Source: Sphingomonas lacunae (GTDB taxonomy: Bacteria > Pseudomonadota > Alphaproteobacteria > Sphingomonadales > Sphingomonadaceae). From it: DNA of 64,000 bases. Both the position numbers and the translations under genes were made by a program. The stretch is taken from positions 2,728,001-2,792,000 of the forward strand of contig NZ_CP053015.1 in the NCBI RefSeq assembly GCF_012979535.1, given 5' to 3'. Positions within the stretch are counted from its first letter, which is position 1. Each line of letters opens with the position of its first letter. Of this stretch, positions 17,825 through 27,253 are shown one piece after another. The notes beneath the pieces are model-generated. The model worked only from the letters and a program-made list of their open reading frames with translations, was not told the DNA's origin and made no database searches.

Positions 17825-18372
17825 CAATGGCCTTCATGCTCGGCGGCACCACCGTCGTCATGCTCGCCGGCCTCTTCGCTGTCAGGAGCAACGACTGCTT
17901 CGGCTTCAAGCGTCGCACCACTGGCAAAAGTCAGTACCAGCTTGATCTTGCCCGCTGTGCGCGCTGCCTCGCTGATCTCGTAAAGCATGATGTGCTTGCC
18001 GCCCTGGCGGAACTCGACCGTCCCGCCTGCTGCGACCGGGACAGAAGAAATCGCGGCCATCGTCATCATGCCGCCTTCCATCTTGCTTTCATGCATTTCG
18101 GTTCGCGCGGCATCGGGCGAACTGGCCGAAACAAGACTGTCATCGCTCGCGCCGCCGGTCAGCACGAAATAGGCTGCAGATGGCGCGGAAGCGTTGGGGT
18201 TGAGCCGCAAGCGGGCGTCCTTTACCGCCAGCTCTCCGGTCGCGGCGGGCGCTTCGGCCGCAGCCGATTCCTCGGCCGCCTTTTCCGCCTGCCCGCCACA
18301 GCCGGCAACCATCAGCGCAGACAGGGCTGCCAAGGCAATGGCAGGGCGGAAAGTGCGGTGGCGAACAGTCAT
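17824..18372 (-). CDS. Copper chaperone PCu(A)C family lipoprotein
   Basis: Periplasmic copper carrier of the PCu(A)C/DUF461 family, which delivers Cu(I) to cytochrome oxidase. The protein (182 residues) has a signal peptide ending in LMVAGC, a lipobox. The metal-site pattern is MHESKMEGGMMTM, then GGKHIMLYEI about 20 residues later, matching H(M)x10Mx21HxM closely. The C-terminus is His/Glu/Asp-rich (EEAGEHDDGG and HEGH), a possible extra metal-binding tail. GGAG lies seven bases before ATG 18372. It is coupled through TGATG to the HEMTH protein. Confidence 0.85.
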   Translation of the reverse strand: MTVRHRTFRPAIALAALSALMVAGCGGQAEKAAEESAAAEAPAATGELAVKDARLRLNPNASAPSAAYFVLTGGASDDSLVSASSPDAARTEMHESKMEGGMMTMAAISSVPVAAGGTVEFRQGGKHIMLYEISEAARTAGKIKLVLTFASGATLEAEAVVAPDSEEAGEHDDGGAAEHEGH

Positions 18373-18463
18373 ACAAGGCTCCATCTGGCTCTGGTCGGGG
18401 CTTGGCGCCATCGCGCCTGCCGTGCATCAGATACCTAACGATGCATTTGCTGCATGCCAACCG

Positions 18464-18491
18464 CTTGTCGCAGCGAAATGCCTACCTATAT
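18464..18491 (+). promoter_or_regulatory. RpoH (sigma-32) heat-shock promoter of dnaK
   Basis: CTTG at 18464-18467, a 17-base spacer, then CCTATAT at 18485-18491. This fits the alphaproteobacterial heat-shock consensus CTTG-N17/18-CYTATNT at every fixed position. It ends 108 bases before the dnaK start and is on the right strand. No CIRCE inverted repeat is seen in the same region. Confidence 0.8.
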
Positions 18492-18599
18492 GCCGCTTCA
18501 AGCATCGGGGGGATGCGCCAACGCCGGATATGTCCGGCGGATGGCTCGCCCCCGCTATAGACAACAACCTGCGTTGAATAAGAGGCGTCAGAGGGCAGT

Positions 18600-20516
18600 A
18601 TGGCAAAAGTAATCGGCATCGACCTGGGCACGACCAACAGCTGTGTCGCGGTGATGGAGGGCGGCAGCCCCAAGGTGATTGAAAATGCGGAAGGCGCGCG
18701 CACGACCCCCTCGGTGGTCGCCTTCAGCAAGGACGGGGAGCGCCTGATCGGCCAGCCCGCCAAGCGTCAGGCCGTGACCAATCCGGACGGCACCATCTAT
18801 GCGGTGAAGCGCCTCATCGGCCGCCGCTATGACGACCCCATGACCAAGAAGGACATGGAATTGGTCCCCTACACCATCGCCCGTGGCGGCAATGGCGACG
18901 CATGGGTGACCGCAGGCGGAACCGACTACAGCCCATCGCAGATTTCGGCCTTCATCCTGCAAAAGATGAAGGAAACGGCTGAAGCCTATCTGGGCGAGAC
19001 CGTGACCCAGGCGGTCATTACCGTCCCCGCCTATTTCAACGACGCCCAGCGTCAGGCAACCAAGGACGCCGGTCAGATCGCCGGGCTCGAAGTGCTGCGC
19101 ATAATCAACGAGCCGACTGCGGCTGCGCTGGCTTATGGTCTCGACAAGAGCGAGAACAAGACGATCGCCGTCTATGACCTTGGCGGCGGCACCTTTGACA
19201 TCTCGATCCTCGAAGTCGGTGACGGCGTGTTCGAGGTGAAGTCAACCAACGGCGACACCTTCCTCGGCGGTGAGGATTTTGACACCAAGCTCGTCGATTA
19301 CCTTGCCGACAAGTTCAAGACCAAGGAAGGCATTGACCTGCGCAGCGACAAGCTCGCTTTGCAGCGGCTCAAGGAAGCCTCGGAAAAGGCGAAGATCGAG
19401 CTGTCGAGTGCCCAGACCACCGAGGTCAACCTGCCGTTCATCACCGCCCGCATGGAAGGTGGCGCGACCACGCCGCTGCACCTCGTCGAAACCATCAGCC
19501 GCGCCGACCTTGAAAAGCTGGTTGATGACCTGATCAAGCGCACGCTTGAACCGCTCAAGAAGGCGATGACCGACGCGGGCCTCAAGAATGAGCAGATCGA
19601 CGAAGTCGTCATGGTCGGCGGCATGACCCGCATGCCCAAGGTGCGCGATGTCGTGAAACAGTTCTTTGGCAAGGAACCGCACACCGGCGTCAACCCGGAC
19701 GAAGTCGTTGCCATTGGCGCGGCCATTCAGGCCGGCGTTCTCCAGGGCGACGTCAAGGATGTCCTGCTTCTCGACGTGACCCCGCTGTCGCTCGGCATCG
19801 AAACGCTGGGTGGCGTGTTCACCCGCATGATCGACCGTAACACGACCATCCCGACCAAGAAGGCCCAGACCTACTCGACCGCTGACGACAATCAGCAGGC
19901 CGTGACGATCCGCGTCTTCCAGGGCGAGCGTGAAATGGCGGCGGACAACAAGCTGCTCGGCCAGTTCGACCTCGTCGGCATTCCGCCCGCTCCGCGCGGC
20001 GTGCCGCAGATCGAGGTGACCTTTGACATTGACGCCAACGGTCTCGTCAGCGTCAGCGCAAAGGACAAGGGCACCGGCAAGGAACAGCAGATCCGCATTC
20101 AGGCCTCGGGCGGCCTCAGCGACGCCGACATCGAACAGATGGTCAAGGACGCCGAGCGCTTTGCCGAAGAAGACAAGAAGCGCAAGGAAGCGGCTGAAGC
20201 CAAGAACAACGCCGAAAGCCTGATCCACACCACCGAACGCCAGCTGGCCGAACATGGTGACAAGGTCGATGGTGCGCTCAAGGGCGAGATCGAAGCCGCT
20301 ATCGCGGAAGCCAAGACCGCCGTCGAAGGCGGCGATGTCGAGGCGATGAAGGACAAGTCGACCGCACTTGCCAATGTCGCGATGAAGCTTGGTCAGGCCA
20401 TTTATGAAAAGGAGCAGGCGGCGTCTGCTGGCGGCGAAGCGGCGGAAGCTGCCCAGCCGACGGACGACAATGTCGTCGATGCCGAATTCTCCGAAGTCGA
20501 AGACGACAAGAAGTAA
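18600..20516 (+). CDS. dnaK: Chaperone DnaK (Hsp70)
   Basis: ATP-driven chaperone; 638 residues, normal length. The nucleotide-binding domain has [46 protein letters not shown] and [14 protein letters not shown]. The substrate-binding domain follows [14 protein letters not shown], and the C-terminal tail ends in the acidic EVEDDKK typical of DnaK. ATG 18600 follows GAGGG. It forms a pair with dnaJ 119 bases downstream and with hrcA-grpE upstream, under an RpoH promoter. Confidence 0.98.
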   Translation: MAKVIGIDLGTTNSCVAVMEGGSPKVIENAEGARTTPSVVAFSKDGERLIGQPAKRQAVTNPDGTIYAVKRLIGRRYDDPMTKKDMELVPYTIARGGNGDAWVTAGGTDYSPSQISAFILQKMKETAEAYLGETVTQAVITVPAYFNDAQRQATKDAGQIAGLEVLRIINEPTAAALAYGLDKSENKTIAVYDLGGGTFDISILEVGDGVFEVKSTNGDTFLGGEDFDTKLVDYLADKFKTKEGIDLRSDKLALQRLKEASEKAKIELSSAQTTEVNLPFITARMEGGATTPLHLVETISRADLEKLVDDLIKRTLEPLKKAMTDAGLKNEQIDEVVMVGGMTRMPKVRDVVKQFFGKEPHTGVNPDEVVAIGAAIQAGVLQGDVKDVLLLDVTPLSLGIETLGGVFTRMIDRNTTIPTKKAQTYSTADDNQQAVTIRVFQGEREMAADNKLLGQFDLVGIPPAPRGVPQIEVTFDIDANGLVSVSAKDKGTGKEQQIRIQASGGLSDADIEQMVKDAERFAEEDKKRKEAAEAKNNAESLIHTTERQLAEHGDKVDGALKGEIEAAIAEAKTAVEGGDVEAMKDKSTALANVAMKLGQAIYEKEQAASAGGEAAEAAQPTDDNVVDAEFSEVEDDKK

Positions 20517-20592
20517 GGATGAACGTCGCCCCGGCCCGCGAGCCAGGGCTGCTGTCCCCGGAGCCCGACACAGCGCTCTGGCATGACAGTGG

Positions 20593-20611
20593 CCCCGGAT
20601 CAGGTCCGGGG
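20593..20611. repeat. Palindrome of the CCCCGG-tcarg-CCGGGG type
   Basis: CCCCGGA and TCCGGGG flank a five-base loop (TCAGG) in the dnaK-dnaJ intergenic gap. Closely related inverted repeats sit at 29023-29041 and 35742-35759. This looks like a dispersed REP-like element; in this position it could stabilise or attenuate the dnaKJ transcript. Confidence 0.6.
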
Positions 20612-20635
20612 CGACGCATTCCGGCGGGGTAATCT

Positions 20636-21775
20636 ATGTCGGTCGATATCGACTTTTACGAACTGCTCGAAGTCGAGCGCACGGCGGATGAGGCGACACT
20701 CAAATCCGCCTATCGCAAGCTGGCGATGAAATATCACCCGGACAAAAATCCGGGATGCAAAGACAGCGAGGCACGCTTCAAGGCAATCAACGAAGCCTAT
20801 GACTGCCTGAAAGATCCGCAAAAGCGGGCCGCCTATGACCGGTTCGGCAAGGACGCGTTTCGCAACGGCGCCGCCGGCGGTGGCGGCGGCGGCTTTGGTG
20901 GTGGCGACTTTGCCGACATCGGCGACATTTTCGAGACCATTTTTGGCCAGGGCTTTGGCGGCGGACAGGGGCGTCAGCGCGGCCCCGCGCGGGGTGCGGA
21001 CCTGCGCTACGACATGGAGATCTCCCTCGACGACGCCTTTCACGGCAAGAGCGTCGACATTGCCGTCGAAGTGGCGGTTGCCTGTGGCCCCTGTGGCGGC
21101 ACCGGGGCCAAGCCGGGTACCCATGCCAAGCGTTGCGGCACCTGTTCGGGCCATGGCAAGGTCCGTGCGCAACAGGGTTTCTTCATGGTCGAACGCACCT
21201 GCCCCGCCTGTCATGGCGCGGGAGAGGTCATCGCCGATCCGTGCGACGCCTGTCATGGCCAGGGCCGGGTCGACAAGAAAAAGACGCTGACCGTCACCAT
21301 TCCCAAAGGTGTGGACGAAGGCACGCGGATCCGCCTGTCAGGCGAAGGGGAAGCCGGAGCGCGCGGTGCACCTGCGGGCGACCTTTACATCTTCCTCCAC
21401 GTCAAACGGCACAGCGTGTTCAGCCGTGAAGGCACCACCCTGTTCGCCGAGGTGCCGATCAGTTTTACCACGGCGGCTCTGGGCGGCACCGTGAAGGTGC
21501 CGGGGCTTGACCGGGTGGAGCATGAATTCCGCATCCCCGCCGGCATCCAGTCGGGCAAGCAATTGCGCATGCGTGGCGCTGGCATGCCGGTGCTCAACGG
21601 TCGCGGCATGGGCGATCTGGTCATAGAGCTGGCGGTCGAGACACCGACCCGCCTGACCGCCAAGCAGCGTGAGCTGCTTGAAGCGTTCAGGGAGACCGAA
21701 ACAGGCGAAGAATGCCCGCAGTCGCGCGGGTTTTTCGATAAACTCAAGGATATGTGGGACGATCTGACCGATTGA
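20636..21775 (+). CDS. dnaJ: Chaperone protein DnaJ
   Basis: Type I Hsp40 co-chaperone, 379 residues. The J domain carries HPD (KYHPDKNPG) near residue 33, followed by a Gly/Phe-rich region ([19 protein letters not shown]). Four zinc-binding CxxCxGxG repeats come next: [24 protein letters not shown] and CDACHGQG. The C-terminal substrate domains follow. Start ATG 20636 lies ten bases after GGCGGGG. It is the second gene of dnaKJ. Confidence 0.97.
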   Translation: MSVDIDFYELLEVERTADEATLKSAYRKLAMKYHPDKNPGCKDSEARFKAINEAYDCLKDPQKRAAYDRFGKDAFRNGAAGGGGGGFGGGDFADIGDIFETIFGQGFGGGQGRQRGPARGADLRYDMEISLDDAFHGKSVDIAVEVAVACGPCGGTGAKPGTHAKRCGTCSGHGKVRAQQGFFMVERTCPACHGAGEVIADPCDACHGQGRVDKKKTLTVTIPKGVDEGTRIRLSGEGEAGARGAPAGDLYIFLHVKRHSVFSREGTTLFAEVPISFTTAALGGTVKVPGLDRVEHEFRIPAGIQSGKQLRMRGAGMPVLNGRGMGDLVIELAVETPTRLTAKQRELLEAFRETETGEECPQSRGFFDKLKDMWDDLTD

Positions 21776-21828
21776 TACCTGCCGATTGGTCCCGCCCGGC
21801 TCAGGCCTGACGGGACCTGGCGGCTTGG

Positions 21829-22470
21829 TCAGGCCGATCCCTTGCGCCGTGGCCAGAACAGCATGAACTGCGCCAATGACAGGCGGAACAACACCAGATA
21901 AGCGACATGCACGCCAACCAGCGGCAGCAGCAGCTTGGCGAACAGTTCGTGCAGCTCACCGAGCGGGCCTTCCTCGCCTTCCTCGCCCTCTTCGCCTTCA
22001 TCATCCGTTTGGCCATGATAGGCAAATCCGGCGGTCATTACTGGCTGTGGCTGTGGCTGCGGCATTGCGGGACGCAGTGCTTCACCCTCTTCCCGGTCAT
22101 CGTCATGTTCACCCTCTTCGCCGTCACCCAACGTGAACTGCGGATTGGCAAGGGCCTGGCCCTGATCCATCATGACGCCGGTCGTGGCGGCTCCGGCGGT
22201 GCAGGTCAGAATGGCCAGTACCAGCACCCGACTGATTGCCGGGTGCTTCAGCCCGCGCTGGCTGGCCGGGGCCTGAAGCCGGGGAAGCCAGCGGGAAAGG
22301 CCAAACACGCCGCCGGTCAGAGACAGCACCAGGCGGACAGTCAGAACAGTGGCGACACCGTAGCCAATCAGCTTGTGAATGCCGCCACCAGCCTCACCGG
22401 TGATATAAGCGGCGGTTGCACCAAGCGCGAGCAACAGGTGCGAAAAACGCAATGACTTGAGCGTAAGCAT
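21829..22470 (-). CDS. Cytochrome b561-type membrane protein with acidic loop
   Basis: A 213-residue integral membrane protein with four predicted helices. His residues in RFSHLLLA, GGIHKLIGYG and ELHELFAKLLLPLVGVHVAY fit di-heme axial ligands of the bacterial cytochrome b561/Ni-Fe-hydrogenase b-type family. Between helices 3 and 4 there is an unusual insert of about 60 residues rich in Glu, Asp and Gly (for example GDGEEGEHDDDREEGE and DDEGEEGEEGEEG), with a PQPQPQP stretch. The start at ATG 22470 is at the conserved MLTLKSLRFSH. It probably transfers electrons across the inner membrane; the partner is unknown. Confidence 0.8.
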   Translation of the reverse strand: MLTLKSLRFSHLLLALGATAAYITGEAGGGIHKLIGYGVATVLTVRLVLSLTGGVFGLSRWLPRLQAPASQRGLKHPAISRVLVLAILTCTAGAATTGVMMDQGQALANPQFTLGDGEEGEHDDDREEGEALRPAMPQPQPQPVMTAGFAYHGQTDDEGEEGEEGEEGPLGELHELFAKLLLPLVGVHVAYLVLFRLSLAQFMLFWPRRKGSA

Positions 22471-22557
22471 GGGAGAGCAATCCTGTATCCAATGCGTGAG
22501 CCCCCGCTTCGCACTGGCAGCCATGGCCGGTCGCGCGGCCTGCCGCATTGATGCAGA

Positions 22558-24906
22558 TCAGTTTGTCCCCGTCGCCGCCGTCACCTCGCTATTGTTCAGT
22601 TGTGCCCTGAGCTCGGCAATCAGGTCTGTCACGGTGGTCAGACGCGGGGCCTCCTCTTCGAGGATGGCGAGGAAGGCGGCCTTTCGCAGCCGCTCGACCT
22701 CCCCGGCATCCAATCCCCGGCCTTCCGGCGCGGTGCTGGCAGCAATGTCGATCAGCCGTTCGGCGGCATGGAGTCGACCCCACAAATAATCATTCTCCCG
22801 GAACGTCCGGCTGAAAAAGGCACCAAAGGCATTGAACTGTATGCCCTTCAGCGTTGCCTCCGCCCCGCCCTTGCGAATGGCACCGGCATCATCGGGCGAT
22901 ATGCGGTCAATCTTGATCGGGTCAAATTCGCCCTGCCCTTCGCCCTGCAACAGCGGCAGTGTCGCCGCGTCAAAAAAGGGAAAGCCGAGATAACTGTGCA
23001 GCATCGCCCGTCGCGCCGCTTTGGGCAGTTGGGCCAAGCCCTCGGCGATGCGTTCATCTGCTGCCTGATCGACCATCATCAGTGCGCGGCGCGCGGCGAC
23101 ACGTTCAATGAGCTGACCAGGCTGAGGCGCATCAACGTCAGTGGCAAGCAGTCCGGAATAAAAATCCCGGGATTCCCGGTCCAGATAGGGACCAAGCGCC
23201 TCATAAATGGCATTGCGCATGGCTTCGCTGGCGTCCGGCGGCACACCCTGATCGCTCCCCGCCACCTCGTCGAGCCTGCGCACCAGATGCCGCAAGCGGC
23301 GGATGCGAAAGCCCAGGTCGTGCCCCCGCAGGAACGCGATCAGCGCCTCATTCTCGCCACCCTTGCCGCTGCCGATCCGGTCGAGGCCGCCAGCGCGGAC
23401 CTCGTCCCAGAGGCGGTTGCGCCAGTGCAGCCGCGCACCATCATCGGTCAGGCCCAGCACATCCGATACGACCCGCGCCAGTTCCTCGACGATGAGCGAC
23501 AATTTCAGATGGTCATAGGCGACATAGCCATAACCGGCTTCCTGCCTCGCCCGCGCCTGCGCGGTTGCCCGCCAACCAGCCAATCGCGCCGCGGTCGGTG
23601 AATCGAGGAAAAAGCTATAGCCCAGCGCCGCCTCGATCCGCGCTTCCACCTCAGGTTGCATCGCCGTGATGATGTGACGCATCCGGCGGATACGCTGCGA
23701 CATGGCTTCGAGTGCCTCGACATTGTCGCGGATCGGTTGAGCGCGGGGAATGTCCGACATGGTCTTGAGGATAGCACCGAAAAAGCCGGGCAGCTCCGGG
23801 CTGCCATCCGGGTTTACGCCGCGGCGTCCCAGAGAGATGGCACGCCTGCCCGGCTTGGGGTCGATATAGACAAAGCGCCGGTCCACCTCGCGTCGCGCCG
23901 GGCGCTCGCGCAGGGCGGCCATGGCCGGACGGAATGGCGCATTGGCGAGAACAGAGCCATCAACAAGAATGCGATGTTGCGCTTCCCCGGGCATGTCCGC
24001 CGACAATTGCCTGGCCAAAAAAGTTTCCCGCTGAGGCCAAGCCCGCCCGCGCTGTTTCAGCACAGCATCCAGTTCCGTCGCCGTAAAAGCAGGAAAGGCG
24101 CCGGGAAAGCTCGCCGTCGCCCGCGCGGCAAAGGTCAGGCCCGACACATCCGCCATGTCATGCGCCCGCCCCGGTGCATGGCGAAAGGCAAAGATCAGCC
24201 GGTGCTCGGTCTCCTTCACCTGAGCCGGGCTGTTGAGCCGCATCACTTCGGCATAGCCGGCGAAATCGGTGACCGTGACCATGAGGTCCACCGGCTGCCC
24301 CGGCGGCACCAGCGGTTCGCCCTTGGGTCCTGCCGCCATCGCGTCAAAGGCATCGAGCAACAGGCCAGAGAAGACTTCTCCACCAAAGGGCGGCGCGAAC
24401 CAGCGCGCGCGGACAAAGTTGGACAGCTTGCGCCGCACTTCTGGTCGGGCCCCGCGCTCCACGGTTGAATCAATCGCGTTGCGCCGGGTGCGCATCACCA
24501 GCCAGGCGATCGGCACCGCCCAGAATTTGGTGAAGCGGGAGAGCGGCCGCGCATCGGGATCAAGCAGCACCTCGACATCGGCGCGTTCGAGCCACAGGTC
24601 GGTCAGCGGATCGAGCGATTCCCCGGTGGTGATCGCCCGGGCGAGGAAGATGCCGTTGATCCCGCCCGCAGACGCCCCGGCGATAATATCGGCCATCACC
24701 CGCAAGCGGGCATCGGTCCGGCTCTCGATCAGCGCCAGCAGCTCGCGATAGACCGCCTCGACGCCTTCGGACGGCGACGCCCCGTCATGCTGGGCCCGGC
24801 TCGCCCGTGCCAGCCGCCAAATCTCCTTGGTCACGCCATGCATGTAGACGGCGAGGCTGATGCCGCCGTAGCAAACCAGGGCAAGGCGCAGCTCTTTCTC
24901 CCGCAT
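22558..24906 (-). CDS. Patatin-like phospholipase (DUF3376 type)
   Basis: A 782-residue patatin-domain protein. The oxyanion and nucleophile region is GASAGGINGIFLARAI (GxSxG), near residues 75-90, and the catalytic Asp lies in VDGSVLANAPFRPAM, giving the Ser-Asp dyad. LALVCYGGISLAVYMHGVTKEI at the N-terminus and the long C-terminal helical half are as in the DUF3376 patatin-like group. It lacks a signal peptide, so it is likely cytoplasmic or membrane-associated. ATG 24906 is chosen because the family begins at MREKELRLA. It is divergent from priA, with 92 bases between. Its physiological lipid is not readable. Confidence 0.85.
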   Translation of the reverse strand: MREKELRLALVCYGGISLAVYMHGVTKEIWRLARASRAQHDGASPSEGVEAVYRELLALIESRTDARLRVMADIIAGASAGGINGIFLARAITTGESLDPLTDLWLERADVEVLLDPDARPLSRFTKFWAVPIAWLVMRTRRNAIDSTVERGARPEVRRKLSNFVRARWFAPPFGGEVFSGLLLDAFDAMAAGPKGEPLVPPGQPVDLMVTVTDFAGYAEVMRLNSPAQVKETEHRLIFAFRHAPGRAHDMADVSGLTFAARATASFPGAFPAFTATELDAVLKQRGRAWPQRETFLARQLSADMPGEAQHRILVDGSVLANAPFRPAMAALRERPARREVDRRFVYIDPKPGRRAISLGRRGVNPDGSPELPGFFGAILKTMSDIPRAQPIRDNVEALEAMSQRIRRMRHIITAMQPEVEARIEAALGYSFFLDSPTAARLAGWRATAQARARQEAGYGYVAYDHLKLSLIVEELARVVSDVLGLTDDGARLHWRNRLWDEVRAGGLDRIGSGKGGENEALIAFLRGHDLGFRIRRLRHLVRRLDEVAGSDQGVPPDASEAMRNAIYEALGPYLDRESRDFYSGLLATDVDAPQPGQLIERVAARRALMMVDQAADERIAEGLAQLPKAARRAMLHSYLGFPFFDAATLPLLQGEGQGEFDPIKIDRISPDDAGAIRKGGAEATLKGIQFNAFGAFFSRTFRENDYLWGRLHAAERLIDIAASTAPEGRGLDAGEVERLRKAAFLAILEEEAPRLTTVTDLIAELRAQLNNSEVTAATGTN

Positions 24907-24998
24907 GGCCCACCCGTAGCGCGCAGGCCGGGGTGAGGCAAATGCCACGCCATCCCCCCTCGCCAGCCCGCGCCTGTTCCCCTATGGTTCCGCGCAGC

Positions 24999-27173
24999 AT
25001 GGCCCGTATCCGCGTCCTCCTCACCAACACCGCCCTCGGACCGCTCGATTACCGGCTTGATCCGGGCATCGAGGCGCCGCCCGGCACCCTCGTTGAGGTG
25101 CCGCTCGGGCCCCGCCGCATGCTCGGCTGCGTCTGGGATGAGGGCAGTGAGAGCGCGGCGATGGCGGCGGAGAGCGTCGGCGACAACCGCCTGCGGCCCA
25201 TCTTTGGCACCTACCCCATGCCGCCGCTCCCACTCGAGCTGCGCCGGCTGATCGAATGGACCGCGGACTATTATCTCGCCCCCGCCGGCGCGGTGCTGCG
25301 CATGGTGGTGCCGGGCGTCGCGCTGCGCGATGGCGGCCGCCCGATCATCGAATATCGCGCCACCGGCACCACCCCGCCGCGCATGACCCCGCAACGCAGC
25401 GAGGCGCTGGAGAAAATCGGTGAGCGGCAGGGCAGCCTGCGTGACCTCGCCGACATGAGCGGCGCGAGCGAGGCGGTGCTGCGCGGCCTGATCAAGGCGG
25501 GCGCGCTTGAAGCCATCGCCCTCTCGCCCGACGTGCCGCCGCCCCTCCCCGATCCCGCCTTCGCCCCGCCCGCGCTCAGCGAGGAACAGGCGGCGGCCTC
25601 GGCCACCTTCCGCAGCGCGATCAACGCCGGCTTCCAGCCCTTTCTGCTCGATGGCGTCACCGGATCGGGCAAGACCGAAGTCTATTTCGAGGCCGTGGCG
25701 GAGGCCATCCGCCAGGGCAAACAGAGCGTCATCCTCCTCCCCGAAATCGCCCTGACCGAGCCGATGCTGCGCCGGTTCGAGGCGCGCTTCGGCTGCGCCC
25801 CCGTCGCCTGGCACTCGGGCCTCAGGCAGACCGAGCGCCGCGCCAACTGGCGGGCCATCGCTTCGGGTGAGGCGCTGGTCACCATCGGCGCGCGCTCCGC
25901 CCTCTTCCTCCCTTACGCCAACCTCGGCCTGATTGTGGTGGATGAGGCGCATGAGGCAAGCTTCAAGCAGGAGGATGGCGTCCATTACCACGCCCGCGAT
26001 GTTGCGGTGATGCGCGCCAAATTCGCCGATGTGCCCATCATCCTCGCCAGCGCCACCCCGGCCATCGAAAGCCGGGCACAGGTCGAGGCCGGGCGCTATC
26101 GGGAGATACAGCTCCCCGCCCGCTTTGGCGGCGCGACCCTGCCTGCCATCCGCGCCATCGACCTGCGCAACGACCCGCCTGATCGCGGCGCGTGGATCAG
26201 CCCGCCGCTCGTCGCCGAGCTCAGCGAGCGGCTCGAACGCGGCGAGCAATCGCTCCTCTTCCTAAACCGGCGCGGCTATGCCCCGCTCACCCTGTGCCGC
26301 ACCTGCGGCCACCGCATCGAATGCCCCAATTGCACCGCCTGGATGGTCGAGCACCGCCTCGCCCGCCGCCTGTCGTGCCACCATTGCGGCCATGTCATGC
26401 CGCCGCCGCGCCTCTGCCCCGAATGCCAGAATGAGGATACTTTGGTCGCCTGTGGCCCCGGCGTCGAGCGGGTGGCGGACGAGGTCAAGGCCCGCTGGCC
26501 AGAGGCGCGCACCGCCATCGTCACCAGCGACACGCTATGGAGCCCGGCCCGCGCGGCGGAGTTCGTCGAGCATATGGAGGCCGGGATGATCGACATCGTC
26601 ATCGGCACCCAGCTGGTGACCAAGGGCTATCACTTCCCCAACCTCACCCTCGTCGGGGTGATCGATGCCGACATCGGCCTGTCAGGCGGGGATTTGCGCG
26701 CCAGTGAACGCAGCTTCCAGCAAATCGCCCAGGTCGCCGGACGCGCCGGACGTGGTGACAAGCCCGGCGAAGTGCTGATCCAGACCCGCCAGCCCGAAGC
26801 CCCCGTCATGGCCGCGCTGATCGCCGGAGACAGCGCCGCCTTCTACGCCGCCGAGACCGAGGCCCGCAAAGACGCGCGCATGCCCCCCTATGGCCGCCTC
26901 GCCGCGATCATCATCTCCAGCGAGGACGCCGTCGCCGCCGAACGCGCCGCCAAGGCCATAGGCGCCGCCGCCCCCGACAGCCCCGACATGGAAGTGTGGG
27001 GCCCCGTCCCCGCCCCGCTGGCAATGCTCAGGGGCAGGCACCGGCACCGGTTGCTGGTCCACGCCGCCCGCAACTTCCCGCTGCAAAAGGTGATGCGGGA
27101 GTGGCTGGGGGCGTGTGAGTGGCCGGCGAAGGTGCGGGTCGCGGTGGATGTTGATCCGTACAGTTTTGTTTGA
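24999..27173 (+). CDS. priA: Primosomal replication restart helicase PriA
   Basis: 3'-5' helicase that reloads DnaB at stalled forks. Of 724 residues, the N-terminal part is the 3'-DNA-binding domain (ARIRVLLTNTALGPLDYRL), followed by Walker A GVTGSGKTEVYF, the DEAH box VVDEAHEASF and SATPAIES. The zinc-binding Cys pairs are CRTCGH, CPNC, CHHCGH and CPEC. Start ATG 24999 is used; the frame continues to 24933. In many alphaproteobacteria priA lies close to atpH, as it does here but with a 6.4-kb block in between. Confidence 0.96.
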   Translation: MARIRVLLTNTALGPLDYRLDPGIEAPPGTLVEVPLGPRRMLGCVWDEGSESAAMAAESVGDNRLRPIFGTYPMPPLPLELRRLIEWTADYYLAPAGAVLRMVVPGVALRDGGRPIIEYRATGTTPPRMTPQRSEALEKIGERQGSLRDLADMSGASEAVLRGLIKAGALEAIALSPDVPPPLPDPAFAPPALSEEQAAASATFRSAINAGFQPFLLDGVTGSGKTEVYFEAVAEAIRQGKQSVILLPEIALTEPMLRRFEARFGCAPVAWHSGLRQTERRANWRAIASGEALVTIGARSALFLPYANLGLIVVDEAHEASFKQEDGVHYHARDVAVMRAKFADVPIILASATPAIESRAQVEAGRYREIQLPARFGGATLPAIRAIDLRNDPPDRGAWISPPLVAELSERLERGEQSLLFLNRRGYAPLTLCRTCGHRIECPNCTAWMVEHRLARRLSCHHCGHVMPPPRLCPECQNEDTLVACGPGVERVADEVKARWPEARTAIVTSDTLWSPARAAEFVEHMEAGMIDIVIGTQLVTKGYHFPNLTLVGVIDADIGLSGGDLRASERSFQQIAQVAGRAGRGDKPGEVLIQTRQPEAPVMAALIAGDSAAFYAAETEARKDARMPPYGRLAAIIISSEDAVAAERAAKAIGAAAPDSPDMEVWGPVPAPLAMLRGRHRHRLLVHAARNFPLQKVMREWLGACEWPAKVRVAVDVDPYSFV

Positions 27174-27214
27174 ATTATGAGTTCACCGAATGCTCAAATT
27201 CTAATCTATATATA

Positions 27215-27231
27215 GCATTTCATAAAAATGC
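27215..27231. repeat. Short AT-rich hairpin beyond the orphan gene stop
   Basis: GCATTT and AAATGC flank CATAA in an AT-rich gap between the priA stop and the stop of the AT-rich gene. It lies 23 bases beyond the orphan's stop on the minus strand and could be its terminator. The support is weak, because AT-rich DNA gives such stems by chance. Confidence 0.3.
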
Positions 27232-27253
27232 CGTATGAGCAATTAAATTGCAA

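Noticed and set aside
18373-18599. CIRCE element before dnaK
   Set aside because: No TTAGCACTC-N9-GAGTGCTAA repeat can be found; a sigma-32 promoter is present instead.
24831-26249. A 472-codon minus-strand frame opposite priA and the patatin-like gene start
   Set aside because: It overlaps two well-supported genes and has no recognised motif.
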